Notes under the pieces: generated by a model
What the model was told of the DNA's origin: nothing
The model's input: the letters and a program-made list of their open reading frames with translations, nothing else
Databases searched by the model: none
Shown: positions 1-9,400 of the stretch, one piece after another
How positions within the stretch are numbered: the stretch's first letter is position 1
Layout of the letters: each line of letters starts with the position of its first letter
Made by a program: the position numbers and the translations under genes
Origin: an uncultured Sutterella sp.
Lineage (GTDB): Bacteria; Pseudomonadota; Gammaproteobacteria; Burkholderiales; Burkholderiaceae_F
Direction of reading: 5' to 3'
NCBI GenBank assembly: GCA_900544255.1
Contig: UQUM01000001.1
Coordinates: 53,546-117,545, forward strand
DNA: 64,000 nucleotides

Positions 1-79
1 TCATTTTGGGCAGCGGTTTTATTGCGGAGGGGGTGGAAATAGCCGGCGGCAAGGAGAGGATTCAAAAAAATAGATGCAG

Positions 80-400
80 AAATAGGTGGATAAGTGTTGT
101 TTTATTGACTAAATTTTCTGTTATTCACAATTAACTTGTGGATTTCATGAGTTATTCTTACGATTGTTCAAAAAAATTTTAAATTTTTAATAACAGAAAT
201 AACAATAACAGCGGATAACTCTGTGGAAAATTTTGAGAAACACTGTAAAATCAATTGGCTAAGCTGTGTAGAATTGGTTGGATATCTTTCGGGACAGCCT
301 GTGCAGTGCTTGTGGATGACTGTGTGGAAAAGACAGGGCGATTGTCGGTGAAAAAAATTGTTCCGAAGTTTGTCGGAGTTTTAAGTCGGTTTATCCACAG
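80..400. other. oriC: Candidate chromosomal replication origin (oriC) with DnaA-box cluster
   Basis: The stretch is AT-rich and has no convincing gene. Perfect DnaA boxes (TTATNCACA) lie at 121-129 and 391-399. One-mismatch boxes on the opposite strand lie at 85-93, 137-145, 222-230, 311-319 and 323-331. An A/T-only-like segment around 168-210, between the left and right box groups, could be the unwinding element. The density of boxes in about 320 bp is far above chance. DnaA-box clusters beside an AT-rich segment are the usual mark of bacterial origins; dnaA or rpmH is not visible in the window, so the gene to the left cannot be confirmed. The first 80 bases show short open frames but no identifiable product. 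Confidence 0.72.
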
Positions 401-504
401 ACTTCTTCACACGGCAGGGGGAGCCTTTCGCGTTTTTATGAGTTGCAGAACTACGCAAAACGCATTAAATTTTCCGAGTTTTTCGAGTTTCGTTGGAAGT
501 AGGC

Positions 505-1278
505 ATGGTTAGCCTCGAAGTCATGCCGTGGTTTTCGCCGGCGGTGTCGCCGGAGATTTCGCGGGTTATGCACAATCTGGGATACCGTACGGAGTTTTGG
601 CCAGGGGACGAAATCGGCCGCCGCTTTTTCCACCGTGTGGTGTTTATGGCGTCGGGGTTTGCTGCGGGTGCGGTAATCGCTCCGGGGCAGCATGCGCCCC
701 TTTTGATGACGCTGGCCGGGGCAGGGAGTTTTGCCGTGACGGGGTCGGCGCTTTCCATTGACGACAATCAGCCGCGGCGCTGTTGGGCCCTGACCCGCTG
801 TACGACGCTTTCGGTCAGCCCGGAAATCCTTCTGCGGTTGTCCGAGGTGGAGAGTGCTTGGAATAAAGAACTGACGTCTTATTATGTGCGGCGTTGCGTG
901 AGTGAACGGTTCGGACAAATGGTGTGCCACGTGGCCAAACCAGATCGGCGGTTGGGGGTGCTGATGGCGACGAGCCTGGACGCCGTGGCGCAGCCTGTGC
1001 ACGCGAAGTCGCGGGAAACGGCCGACGGTTGGGTGCGTTTGCCGCACCTGCCGTCACGAAAACTGATCGCTTCCGTGATTTCCTGTTCGTCCACGACATT
1101 GGATCAGGTGATTCGGGATTGGTCGGATCAGGGTATTCTTCGGCATGCCGAAGGGGCACTGTGGATGAAAAAGACCGCCGTGACCGAACACCGGCAGTGG
1201 CTGACGCCTTTTCTGCAGATGCAGAAAGACATTGAAAATGCCGTCAACGTGCGGCAGAACTTTCATTTTCCGGAGTAA
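505..1278 (+). CDS. Crp/Fnr-family-like transcriptional regulator
   Basis: A 257-residue protein with the overall shape of Crp/Fnr regulators: an N-terminal half that could be a cyclic-nucleotide-binding-like barrel and a C-terminal winged helix-turn-helix at about residues 185-225, where the recognition-helix region reads SSTTLDQVIRDWSDQGIL, close to the family pattern of a sensor helix followed by a strand-entering GI(L). No Cys cluster for an Fe-S centre is seen at the N terminus, so it is not an obvious FNR. An upstream in-frame TTG at 493 is possible, but the ATG at 505 has GGAAG five bases before it. It borders the candidate origin. Effector and targets are unknown; the family call is by fold-level resemblance only. 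Confidence 0.6.
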   Translation: MVSLEVMPWFSPAVSPEISRVMHNLGYRTEFWPGDEIGRRFFHRVVFMASGFAAGAVIAPGQHAPLLMTLAGAGSFAVTGSALSIDDNQPRRCWALTRCTTLSVSPEILLRLSEVESAWNKELTSYYVRRCVSERFGQMVCHVAKPDRRLGVLMATSLDAVAQPVHAKSRETADGWVRLPHLPSRKLIASVISCSSTTLDQVIRDWSDQGILRHAEGALWMKKTAVTEHRQWLTPFLQMQKDIENAVNVRQNFHFPE

Positions 1279-1285
1279 AGACGCG

Positions 1286-1966
1286 ATGCGCACTTCTTTC
1301 AAACTTTCGCTTTTGGCAGCGGCCGCGGCGTCGGTACTGACGACGACGGGATGCGCGCCGCTTATTTTCGGCGGTGCCGTTGTTGCCGGCGGTACGACGG
1401 TCTCTTCAGCCACCGACCGGCGTTCGACCGGGGCTCAGGTGAACGACGGCATTCTGGAAACCCGGGTTCGCGGGGAAATTCTCCGGGTCTTGGGGAGCGA
1501 CGCCAAGACGCACTACAGCGTGACGGCCTACAACGGCAGTGTGCTCCTTGCCGGGGAAATTGCGACGGCCGCAATGAAGGCACTGGCCGTCAATACGGCC
1601 CGTGCGAGCCTGGACGTGAAGCGGGTTCTGGACGAAGTCGCGGTGATGGAACCTGTGAGCGTCGGTCAGCGCATGAGTGACTCGACGTTGGCGACCAAGG
1701 TTCGAAGCAACATCATCGCCAATCAGAACGTGTCCATCAATCAACTCAAGATTACGGTGGAGCGCGGCATCGTCTATGTCATGGGGCTTTTGACGCCCGA
1801 AGAAAACCGGACGGTGTGTGAAATTGCGGCCAAGACGAGCGGCGTCGTAAAAGTCGTGTCGCATGCCGAACTCTTAAACGCCGAACGTATTGAGAAGATG
1901 CGTCAGGAAGAAGCTGCCCGTAAGGCAAGGCTGGCGGAACAAAAGAGTGACGATATGACGCCGTAG
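1286..1966 (+). CDS. dolP: Outer-membrane lipoprotein with two BON domains (DolP/YraP-like)
   Basis: A 226-residue lipoprotein. The signal peptide ends in a lipobox at LTTTGC (about residues 16-21), and the segment after it is Gly/Ala-rich. Two BON domains follow, about 50-115 and 130-200, each with the D..L..kV...L pattern and the later glycine (for example SDSTLATKVRSNI). This is the architecture of DolP (YraP), an outer-membrane lipoprotein needed for envelope integrity and division-site function. The C-terminal 25 residues are charged and probably disordered. The start lies 8 bp after the upstream regulator stop, so the two may be cotranscribed. In many proteobacteria dolP sits beside diaA/yraN, which are not seen here. 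Confidence 0.85.
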   Translation: MRTSFKLSLLAAAAASVLTTTGCAPLIFGGAVVAGGTTVSSATDRRSTGAQVNDGILETRVRGEILRVLGSDAKTHYSVTAYNGSVLLAGEIATAAMKALAVNTARASLDVKRVLDEVAVMEPVSVGQRMSDSTLATKVRSNIIANQNVSINQLKITVERGIVYVMGLLTPEENRTVCEIAAKTSGVVKVVSHAELLNAERIEKMRQEEAARKARLAEQKSDDMTP

Positions 1967-1987
1967 GCGACGGAACGATTTCGGACG

Positions 1988-2025
1988 ACAAAAAAAGGGA
2001 GCCCTGAACGAGGTTCCCTTTTTTG
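1988..2025. terminator. Bidirectional intrinsic terminator
   Basis: A hairpin with stem AAAAAAGGGAGCC / GGTTCCCTTTTTT and an 8-base loop lies between the convergent dolP and menA genes. The A-tract and T-tract on the two sides allow termination from both directions. Confidence 0.85.
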
Positions 2026-2040
2026 TCGCCTGCAGAGGTG

Positions 2041-2955
2041 TTAAACGCGGGGGAGCACGAAGGCCGCGATGGCTCCGGCGGTCAGAAGTAGCGAAAAGAG
2101 CAGTTCCAGCCGGATGACGGCAAACATCACGCCGTTTAATTCCAAACCCTTTTTAAGGCTCAGGTCGCGTACGGATCGCCAAGCCAAGGGGATGGTACTC
2201 CAGCTTATGAAAACGGGCCACAGCGACGGATTTAAGAGCACCAAAAGTGCCGTGAGTGCGTAGGGTATCAGAACGGAAAAACCGAACGCCTGAAGCATCC
2301 CCTTTTGTCCCAAAAGAACGGCCAACGTGCGGCGGCCGACGGACGCGTCGTGTTCTTCATCACGGTAATTGTTGACGGCGAGAACTGCGGCGGCAATGAA
2401 ACCGACGGCTGCTGCTGCCGTCACGGCTTCCGCGGAGACGTTCCCCGTCTGTAGATAGTAGGTGCCGCAGACCGCGACGAGACCGAAAAATAGCAAGACC
2501 GTGATTTCGCCGAAGGGCGTGTAGGCAATGGGTTTGGGGCCGCCCATGTAGCAGTAGGCGGCGATAATGGACGCCGCGAAGATGATGAGCATCACCCAGC
2601 CGCCGGACAAAATGAGGTAGAACGTGTCTGCCAGAGCGAGAACGGCGAGGCATTTGATCGCTCGTTCGACGGCGGCGACGGTGAGCCACCCGTTGGCCGT
2701 GGCGCGAGGCAGACCTTTGCGCTTGGTGTTTTCGGCTTTGCGCTTTGTGTAGCCCGCATCGTTTTCCATGTTGCTTACGATCTGCATCAGTACCGACAGT
2801 AAAAGCGTGGCGGCGGCCACGGGAAGGTTGAGCGTTCCTGTGACGGCAAGCGCCAACGCAAGTCCTGTGAGCACTGGGGCGAGAGCAATGAGCCATGTTT
2901 TTGGACGGGCGCAGGCCGCCCAAGCCGCAAGGCTGTTTTTTTGAATGTCCGCCAT
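2041..2955 (-). CDS. menA: 1,4-dihydroxy-2-naphthoate polyprenyltransferase (menaquinone synthesis)
   Basis: A 304-residue UbiA-superfamily membrane prenyltransferase with about eight to nine predicted membrane segments. The first Asp-rich motif appears as NMENDAGYTKRK (about residue 62) and the second as NNYRDEEHD (about 200), with the MenA-like GGPKPIAYTPFGE segment between. MenA attaches the polyprenyl tail to DHNA at the inner membrane. It starts 2 bp after the ybeD stop, so translation is probably coupled. Menaquinone fits an anaerobic lifestyle and would serve the hydrogenase cytochrome encoded at 53.7 kb. No other men genes lie in the window. Confidence 0.92.
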   Translation of the reverse strand: MADIQKNSLAAWAACARPKTWLIALAPVLTGLALALAVTGTLNLPVAAATLLLSVLMQIVSNMENDAGYTKRKAENTKRKGLPRATANGWLTVAAVERAIKCLAVLALADTFYLILSGGWVMLIIFAASIIAAYCYMGGPKPIAYTPFGEITVLLFFGLVAVCGTYYLQTGNVSAEAVTAAAAVGFIAAAVLAVNNYRDEEHDASVGRRTLAVLLGQKGMLQAFGFSVLIPYALTALLVLLNPSLWPVFISWSTIPLAWRSVRDLSLKKGLELNGVMFAVIRLELLFSLLLTAGAIAAFVLPRV

Positions 2956-2957
2956 GA

Positions 2958-3251
2958 TCAGAGCACGACTTTAACCATAGGATGACTCGTGAGGAGCCGA
3001 TAGACAGTATCGAGCTGATCTCGGTTTTCGACGTGCACGACGAGGGTGAGCGACGTGTATTTGCCGGTTTTTGATTTTTCCGTTTTGATCGTTGCCGGAT
3101 CAAAGGACGGAAGAATTTCCCGGACGGCGGCGCCTACGACCGCGGCGTAGTCCGGAGTCGTCAGCCCCATCGCCTTAATGGGAAAATCGGTGGGATAGGT
3201 AATGAGGGATTCTTCCACGGCAACCGTGCCGTCGGTTTTATTTTCAGTCAT
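2958..3251 (-). CDS. ybeD: YbeD/DUF493 family protein
   Basis: A 97-residue protein of the DUF493 (YbeD) family: an acidic N terminus, then the core ITYPTDFPIKAMGLTTPDY followed by a ferredoxin-like fold ending near SHPMVKVVL, the usual C terminus. The ATG at 3251 has AAGGA about 10 bases upstream; a longer in-frame extension exists but lacks support. In proteobacteria ybeD normally lies between dacA and lipB. Here the carboxypeptidase-like gene is upstream as expected, but menA replaces lipB downstream. Function is not established; a regulatory role was proposed from its ACT-like fold. Confidence 0.85.
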   Translation of the reverse strand: MTENKTDGTVAVEESLITYPTDFPIKAMGLTTPDYAAVVGAAVREILPSFDPATIKTEKSKTGKYTSLTLVVHVENRDQLDTVYRLLTSHPMVKVVL

Positions 3252-3264
3252 AGTGAGTGAATCC

Positions 3265-4443
3265 TTAAGGATGAACGGGTTCCGCGCTGATTTTGAGGCG
3301 GACGGAATCAATGAATCGGCTCAGGGAACTGCCTTCTCCGATGTCGTAACGGGCAACGAGCGGAAAACTTGCAAGACGCCGCCCTTCAAAATCTACGTGC
3401 AACGTGGCGACGACCGTGTTTTTTTTCAAGGGAGCCCAGAAGGGCTGCAGGTGCTCAATCGTCGTGGACAGTCCGCCGGTTCCCCGGCTTTCGAGGTCTT
3501 TTTTGCTGATGCTCACCCAGACGTCATCAGTGGCCTGCACTTCAATGCGGTCGCGGTTGCCGCCCAACACTTCCAATTTGGCGATGGGGTCGTTCGCTTT
3601 AAAAAGCCGGATGGTTTCAAAGTCGGTTCGCCCCTTCACAAAGAGAGACAGAACGGCGTTGGCGGCGGCATCCGACGAGCGGCTTTTTTTGTCGTCGAGG
3701 TAAACCACGACGAGGTGTCGGTCGTTTTCAGAATCACTTTTATGGTAAACGGACGAGGCGATAAAGGAGGTCTGATTTTTGGAACTCATGACGCCGTCTG
3801 TTTCACTGCTGCGCCAAAGCAGAATGTTGCGGCTTCGTTGGGTGTTGCCGAGGTAAGTAAAAGTCTTTTCAGAAAACCAGCGGTAGACCTCGGGGTAGTC
3901 GTGACGGAGGGCCAGGGTGAGCCGCGCCAGGTCCCGGGCGGATGAACGGTTGGCAGCGGCTGCCGTCGGTGAGACGAACAGGCTCTGCGTGAGCTGAAGT
4001 TCATGGGCGAAACGATTCATGTCGGCGACAAAGTCGGATCGTGAAGCGGCAAGGGCATCTGCAAGCGCAAGGCAGGCATCGTCGGCGCCCGTGACGGCGA
4101 CGGCCCGTAGCAAAATGCCGAGTTCAACCGATTGTCCGGCGGAAAGATAAATCCGCTGTTGACCGCGTATCGACGCGGCGGCAGAGGAAATCGGAATTTT
4201 TTTAAGCAGTCGGTCGTTTTCACCGTCCGTGAGCCGTAGCGCGGTGTAAATCGTCATGAGTTTGGCGAAATCACCGGGGTCGACCACTTCATCGTCATTT
4301 TTCGCGGCAAGGATCATGCCGCTCGTGCTGTCGAGCAGCGTCCAGGAGGTCGCTGCCGCGGAGAAAGAGGCAAAGGCTAAAAAGCCGCTTAGAACCCACC
4401 TGACCAAGAGGCGGCCGTGACACAGAAAACCGAGGACGGACAT
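3265..4443 (-). CDS. DacA-family D-Ala-D-Ala carboxypeptidase homologue lacking catalytic motifs
   Basis: A 392-residue S11-family protein: signal peptide (about 1-31, cleavage near SAAA), the carboxypeptidase domain (35-270), and a PBP5-like C-terminal beta domain (about 280-370). It aligns throughout with E. coli PBP5 by eye, for example DDACLALAD and the SRNILLW segment. All three active-site motifs are altered: SxxK reads DFAK (Ser to Asp58, Lys61 kept), SxN reads T118-G-A120, and KTG reads M219-S-S221. It should therefore not be an active serine peptidase. Position before ybeD is the usual dacA place. It could be a structural or regulatory pseudoenzyme. The frame is intact and codon use looks normal, so it is not an obvious pseudogene. 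Confidence 0.82.
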   Translation of the reverse strand: MSVLGFLCHGRLLVRWVLSGFLAFASFSAAATSWTLLDSTSGMILAAKNDDEVVDPGDFAKLMTIYTALRLTDGENDRLLKKIPISSAAASIRGQQRIYLSAGQSVELGILLRAVAVTGADDACLALADALAASRSDFVADMNRFAHELQLTQSLFVSPTAAAANRSSARDLARLTLALRHDYPEVYRWFSEKTFTYLGNTQRSRNILLWRSSETDGVMSSKNQTSFIASSVYHKSDSENDRHLVVVYLDDKKSRSSDAAANAVLSLFVKGRTDFETIRLFKANDPIAKLEVLGGNRDRIEVQATDDVWVSISKKDLESRGTGGLSTTIEHLQPFWAPLKKNTVVATLHVDFEGRRLASFPLVARYDIGEGSSLSRFIDSVRLKISAEPVHP

Positions 4444-4631
4444 GTGAAAAAAGAATCGGAGCAGTACGTAAAATTTTCGGCACCGAGGCGCCGTGACGCG
4501 ATTTCAGGCAAAATAAGACGTCTCTGCAGACGGAAAGCGGGTGCTTAAACCGGACTGCAGATTTCTTTTGAGCCGACGCTGTGCCGCATTGTAAGGTTTT
4601 GCGGCGCAGCGCTGAAACAGGACACCTAAAC

Positions 4632-5408
4632 GTGACGGTTTTACTGATTGACTTGGGCAATACGGCTTTGAAGTGGGCGACGTTGGATTCGCCCGACGAA
4701 CCCCATACGTATGTGCACGGCGGCAGTGACACCGTGGCTGACAGTCTCTTGGAAGTGTGGCTCAGCTTAAAGCCCTCCCGCGTCGTGGGTTGTATGGTTT
4801 CCAGCGAGACGCTGGCGTTGACGCTCACCCGGTTTTTCAATCAGCACGGCATTGTCTGGGAGTGGTTGCATTCCGAAGAACGGTTTGAAGATGATTTCAC
4901 GCTTGTCAATCGGTACGAAAACAGCCGTCAGTTGGGAAGCGACCGTTGGTACGCCGCCATTGGGGCCGCGGGCCTTTATCCGAAGGACGCCCAGTTGGTG
5001 GTGCACATGGGAACTGCGACGACTGTGGATACGATTCTGCCCGAAGGGGATCACTTGGCGTTTATGGGGGGACGGATTCTTCCCGGCCCCCTCATGATGT
5101 ATGACTCCCTTTTGAAGGGAACCCGTTGCCGTCCGGAAGGTGTCGTGCGCATTGAAGAGTTTCCGCTTTCGACGGACGCCGCCATTTCTACCGGGATTCT
5201 GGAAGCGCATCTCGGGGTATTTGAGCGGGCGCTTAACGCCGTGCGGCGCCGCGGTTTTGAACCTCGGTTCGTGTTTGCGGGCGGTGCTGCACCGCGTTAT
5301 GCGGATTTCATCCGGGCCGAGTACCCACAGGCGGTGTTAAAGCACAATATGGTGCTGAGGGGACTTGCGCTGAAGGCCTCTTTGACGAAGAAGGGGATGT
5401 GCGGATGA
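4632..5408 (+). CDS. coaX: Type III pantothenate kinase
   Basis: A 258-residue ASKHA-fold kinase that phosphorylates pantothenate, the first step of coenzyme A synthesis. The N-terminal phosphate motif is IDLGNTALKW (Asp7), followed by GSDRW (about 103-107) and the second phosphate loop HMGTATTVD (about 125-133), all typical of CoaX. The family uses high ATP and needs a monovalent cation. The GTG at 4632 is chosen because the conserved core begins right there and AGGA lies about 9 bases upstream. Its stop overlaps the next start as ATGA, so coaX and the SPOR gene are translationally coupled. In many betaproteobacteria coaX follows birA, which is absent here. Confidence 0.92.
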   Translation: MTVLLIDLGNTALKWATLDSPDEPHTYVHGGSDTVADSLLEVWLSLKPSRVVGCMVSSETLALTLTRFFNQHGIVWEWLHSEERFEDDFTLVNRYENSRQLGSDRWYAAIGAAGLYPKDAQLVVHMGTATTVDTILPEGDHLAFMGGRILPGPLMMYDSLLKGTRCRPEGVVRIEEFPLSTDAAISTGILEAHLGVFERALNAVRRRGFEPRFVFAGGAAPRYADFIRAEYPQAVLKHNMVLRGLALKASLTKKGMCG

Positions 5409-6064
5409 AGGGTTTGATCTTTCTGTGCACACTTATTTTGACCGGCGTCACGCTGTGGGGGCTCAAAGACGTTTCGTCCGACGACTTCGGTTCCACCGAG
5501 ATTGCAGGGGCAGCGCAGATGACCATTGAAAAACCGAAGCCGACGACGGCGGCCTCGGTGACGGCAGCGCCGAAGCGGACGGAAGACGCCTGCATGATTT
5601 GGGGCGGATTTCCCGTGGGCGACTTGGTGCGGGTGCGCCTGCATTTAAAGCGTCAGCACTTGGAAGACAAGGTCTTGATTCAGGATCGGTTCGGACCGGA
5701 ACGTTTTATTGCGTATCTAGGGCCGTATGACAACCCGACGGCCGCGAGAGCATTCGTCAAACAGTTTCGGCAGCAGGGATACGGCACCGTGCGGCCCATT
5801 CTTTCCGGAGAGCTTTCCTACGGGGTGGAGATTGCTTCCTTCGGAACCCGTAAAGAGGCTGAAGCGTTTTTAACCGGCAAACGGGCGCCCGACATGAAGG
5901 GAATCAAAATTACCAACCGGCTGGGGGAACCCACCGGTATGGTGGATCTCGTCTTTCAAAATCTGACGAAAGACGAGACCCTTCGGCTGCAGTTGCTGCA
6001 CGGGCACTACCCGAGAACGCTCATTAGGCCCTGCGGCACCGTTATTGAGGAAAAGCCGCTTTAA
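5405..6064 (+). CDS. SPOR-domain-like membrane-anchored protein
   Basis: A 219-residue protein with one N-terminal hydrophobic segment (about 2-20), a Thr/Ala/Pro-rich linker and a globular part. The centre, about 95-155, has the beta-alpha-beta look of a SPOR domain: ERFIAYLGPYDNPTAARAFVKQFRQQGYG. SPOR domains bind denuded peptidoglycan at the septum. Proteins of this type commonly follow coaX in betaproteobacteria. The start ATG has AAGGGG eight bases upstream and overlaps the coaX stop. The 3' end runs 23 bp into the 3' end of the convergent HIT gene. Confidence 0.65.
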   Translation: MKGLIFLCTLILTGVTLWGLKDVSSDDFGSTEIAGAAQMTIEKPKPTTAASVTAAPKRTEDACMIWGGFPVGDLVRVRLHLKRQHLEDKVLIQDRFGPERFIAYLGPYDNPTAARAFVKQFRQQGYGTVRPILSGELSYGVEIASFGTRKEAEAFLTGKRAPDMKGIKITNRLGEPTGMVDLVFQNLTKDETLRLQLLHGHYPRTLIRPCGTVIEEKPL

Positions 6065-6479
6065 GCCGGAGCGGGAGTTCTTCCAATAACCGGCGGTGCC
6101 GCGCCGCACGCTCCGCAAAGACGGCGGGAGCCGTTTCCCGTCTTTTCGGTGCCCAAACGGCGTCGGGAAAGGCGGCATCGTCCTTAAAGCGCGCAATGAC
6201 GTGCCAGTGCACATGGGGCACCATGTTGCCCAACTGCGCGAGATTGACCTTATCGGGCGCCATGACGTCGCGCACGGCCTTTTCTACTTCGTTGACGACG
6301 TCATACAAATGGTGGCGTTCTTCCAAGGAGAAATCGCTCATTTCCTTCGTGTGCGATTTCGCTACGACCCGAATGAAGCCGGGCCAGTCTTTTTCCGCCG
6401 CATCAATGACGAAAATTGCTTTGTTTTCCCAAAGGACGTGCCAGCGGGAGCGGTCACACAAGGGGCAGGTATGTTCCAT
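6042..6479 (-). CDS. HIT-family nucleotide hydrolase/transferase
   Basis: A 145-residue histidine-triad protein. The catalytic triad motif is PHVHWHVIARF at about residues 88-98, with the nucleophilic His expected at 91 or 93. Near the N terminus CPLC is a possible metal site, as in a subset of HIT proteins. Such enzymes split or transfer nucleoside phosphoesters; the exact substrate is unknown. The ATG at 6479 is preferred because AGGA lies about seven bases upstream; an ATG at 6491 overlaps the stop of the upstream FAD/Fe-S gene and would add four residues. It is probably cotranscribed with that gene. Confidence 0.88.
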   Translation of the reverse strand: MEHTCPLCDRSRWHVLWENKAIFVIDAAEKDWPGFIRVVAKSHTKEMSDFSLEERHHLYDVVNEVEKAVRDVMAPDKVNLAQLGNMVPHVHWHVIARFKDDAAFPDAVWAPKRRETAPAVFAERAARHRRLLEELPLRLKAAFPQ

Positions 6480-6487
6480 TTTTTTCC

Positions 6488-9400
6488 TCATACCAAAACG
6501 TGTTCGATGCCGTCTTTCTTCACTTCCGAGAGAAAAGCGGCGAGCCAGTGTTCACCGTACATGAGGCGCGCCATTTCCACAATGAGAAATTCGGCTTCGG
6601 TGCCGACGGCGTCGCTGTAGCGGCTCATACCCTGGTAGCAGCCTGGACAGGCGGTGAGAACCTTCACTTTGCCGTCAAAACCGTCAGCAATGAGACGGGC
6701 TTTTCTCAATTTCAGATCCTCTTCTTTTTTAAATCGCACCTGCGTAGCGACGTCGGGACGGCCGACCGCAAAGGTACCGGCTTCGCCGCAACAGCGCTCG
6801 GTGAGCATAACGGGCGTGCCGTCGACTGCTTCCAAAAGTGACTGCACGGTTTTAATGGGCGTTGCCGTATTAAAGGGGCTGTGGCACGGATCGTGGTAAA
6901 GGTAGCGCGTGTGGTCGGCTCCGGAAAGGTGTACGCCTTTTTCCGCGAGGTAATCGTGAACGTCGAGAACGCGACAACCCGGGAAAATTTCCTCAAAGTG
7001 ATAGTCCTTGAGGGACTTGAGGCACGTGCCGCATGATGCAACGACCGTGCGGATGTCAAGATAGTTGAGCGTGTTGGCGATACGGTGAAAAAGAATACGG
7101 TTGTCGGTGACGATTTTTTGCCCCAGAACAGGGAGGCCGTTGCCTTTCTGCGGGTAACCGCAGCAGAGGAATTTCGGCGGAATCACCGTTTGGATGCCGG
7201 ACGCAAACAACAGCGTTAAGACGGCGAGCCCTGCTTCGGGGAAAAGGCGTTCGTTGCCGCAGCCGGGAAAGTAGAAAACGGCCTCCGCGTCTTTGGCGTC
7301 CGGCCGCCGGATGATCGGTACCGTCGTCGGATCGTTGAGTTTCAGTATAGAGCGCAGCGTCCGGTGCAGACGCGGTTCCGGCATCTTGCGGTTCACAAGC
7401 GTGATGACGGTTTCCTTCAAAGCGGGCTGCCCCGTGGTGTTCGAGGGACGTGCGAGAGTCGGCGCTGCGACTTTTTTCATGAGATCCGCTGCTTTTCTCT
7501 CCATCTTAAAGCCCATGTCCACCATGCCGCGGCGGGCAAGTTCAACCGCACGGGGATGGGAGAGCGCAAGAAACTGCATCCCCATTTTCTTGAGGGGATT
7601 TTTCGACGTACAGTGCATCCGCGAGAGGAAATTTCGGAGAAGCATCGTCACTTCGCCGAAATTAATTTTCACCGGACAGGGCCTCTGGCATTTCAGGCAC
7701 ACCGTGCAGTGATCGGCAATGTCGGAGAAAGACAGAAGATGCTCGAAATTTACCCCGCGTCGGGTCTGCGATTCGTAGAGGAAGGCTTCCGTCAGAAGAC
7801 TTACGGCAATAATTTTGTTGCGCGGTGAATAAAGAAGTCCCGCCCGCGGCACGTGGGTGGTGCACTGCGACTTGCATTTGCCGCAGCGCAGACAGTTTTT
7901 GACGGCATCGCTGATTGCCTTCAATTCCGTCTGCTGCATGATGAGGGATTCTGCCGTGAGAAGGTTAAAGCTTGGTGTGTAGGCGTTTTCAAGCCCTAAT
8001 TTGAGTTTGCCGGCATTAAAGCGCCGCTGCGGATCCACCTTATCCAGGTACTCGTAGAAAGGTACCAAGTCTTCGGGCGGCAGAAATTCAATTTTGGTGA
8101 GCCCCACGCCGTGTTCGCCGGTGATGGAACCTCCTAAGGCTTTTGCGGTCTTCATGACGAGGCGGACGGCTTTTTGTCCCAACTGCATCATACGATAGTT
8201 ATCCGAGTTCAGGGGAACGTTGGTGTGAACGTTGCCGTCGCCTGCGTGCATATGCAGCGCGATGAAGACGCGGCCCCGAAGGACTTTGGCGTGAATGGCG
8301 TCGACCTGGGTGCGGATTTTTTCAAAGGCGTCCCCTGCGAAGATATGAAAAAGCCTGCTTCTCAGTTCCTTTTTCCAAGAAATACGCAGTACCCGGTCGT
8401 AAACAGCGTCAAAAACCGTCTTTTGTCGGTAATTTTCAAAAACGGCGTCGTCCGCCGGGATACCGCAGGCGATGAGTTTTTTCCGGGCATCTTGCCACGG
8501 CGTATCGAGCAGCGCGAGAACGGTCTGCCACCGTCGGGTGACTTCCTCAACGGCGGCGAGAGCTTCCGGCACTGTGGTGTCGAGAAGTTCCTTTTTGGTA
8601 ACGCCCGCGGTCATCGTGGGATTGCCGAGCGAAATGTAGCCGCGCAGGTACTCTTCGACGGCTCGTGCCATGTCGATTTTGTTGCCGATGGAACATTCGA
8701 TGTTAAATCGTTCGCAGGTCAAGGTATATTCCCCGATCCGGTCCAACGGGATGACGACGTCTTCGTTTAATTTGAAGGCGTTGGTGTGGGCGCTGATGGC
8801 GGCCGTACGGCTTCTTTCGTGCCAGAACTTAAAGCGTTCGGACTCGGTTTTGGCAATGAAGCCTTCGCCGTTGCGTTCGGTGCAGATGGCGACGACGCGC
8901 TGAGTGATTTCGTCCAAGGCGGCTTCATCATCCCCGACGATGTCGCCCACGAGCACCATCTTGGGGTACTCACCGCGGCGGCTTTTGACGGGGTAATTGA
9001 CGGCGTGCAGATACCGGTCGTCCAAGTGTTCGAGACCGGCCAACATGCATCCCTTGGGGTGCGAATCGAGAAGCTGCGTGATTTCGACGATGGCGGGACC
9101 CGCGAGACCCGCAGCGCCGAAAAATTCCAGACACACGGTGCGCGCAAAAGGCGGCATCTTGTGCAGAATCCAAGTGGCGGAGGTGATAAGACCGTCGCAG
9201 CCTTCCTTCTGAACGCCTGGGAGTCCTCCAAGGCATTTGTTGGAGACGTCTTTGCCGAGACCTTTTTTACGGAAGGAAACACCGGGCATTTTCAAGACGT
9301 CGGTATGAAGCACCCGAGCTTTTTCCGGATTCCGTTCGTGACCGTCCTTGAGGGTGATTTCCCAGACGACTTCTTCCTGTTTGTGAATCTTGCCGAGATT

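Noticed and set aside
1..80. Possible start of a minus-strand dnaA at bases 4-2 (ATG)
   Set aside because: Only one base past the ATG is visible and no ribosome site precedes it, so it cannot be called.
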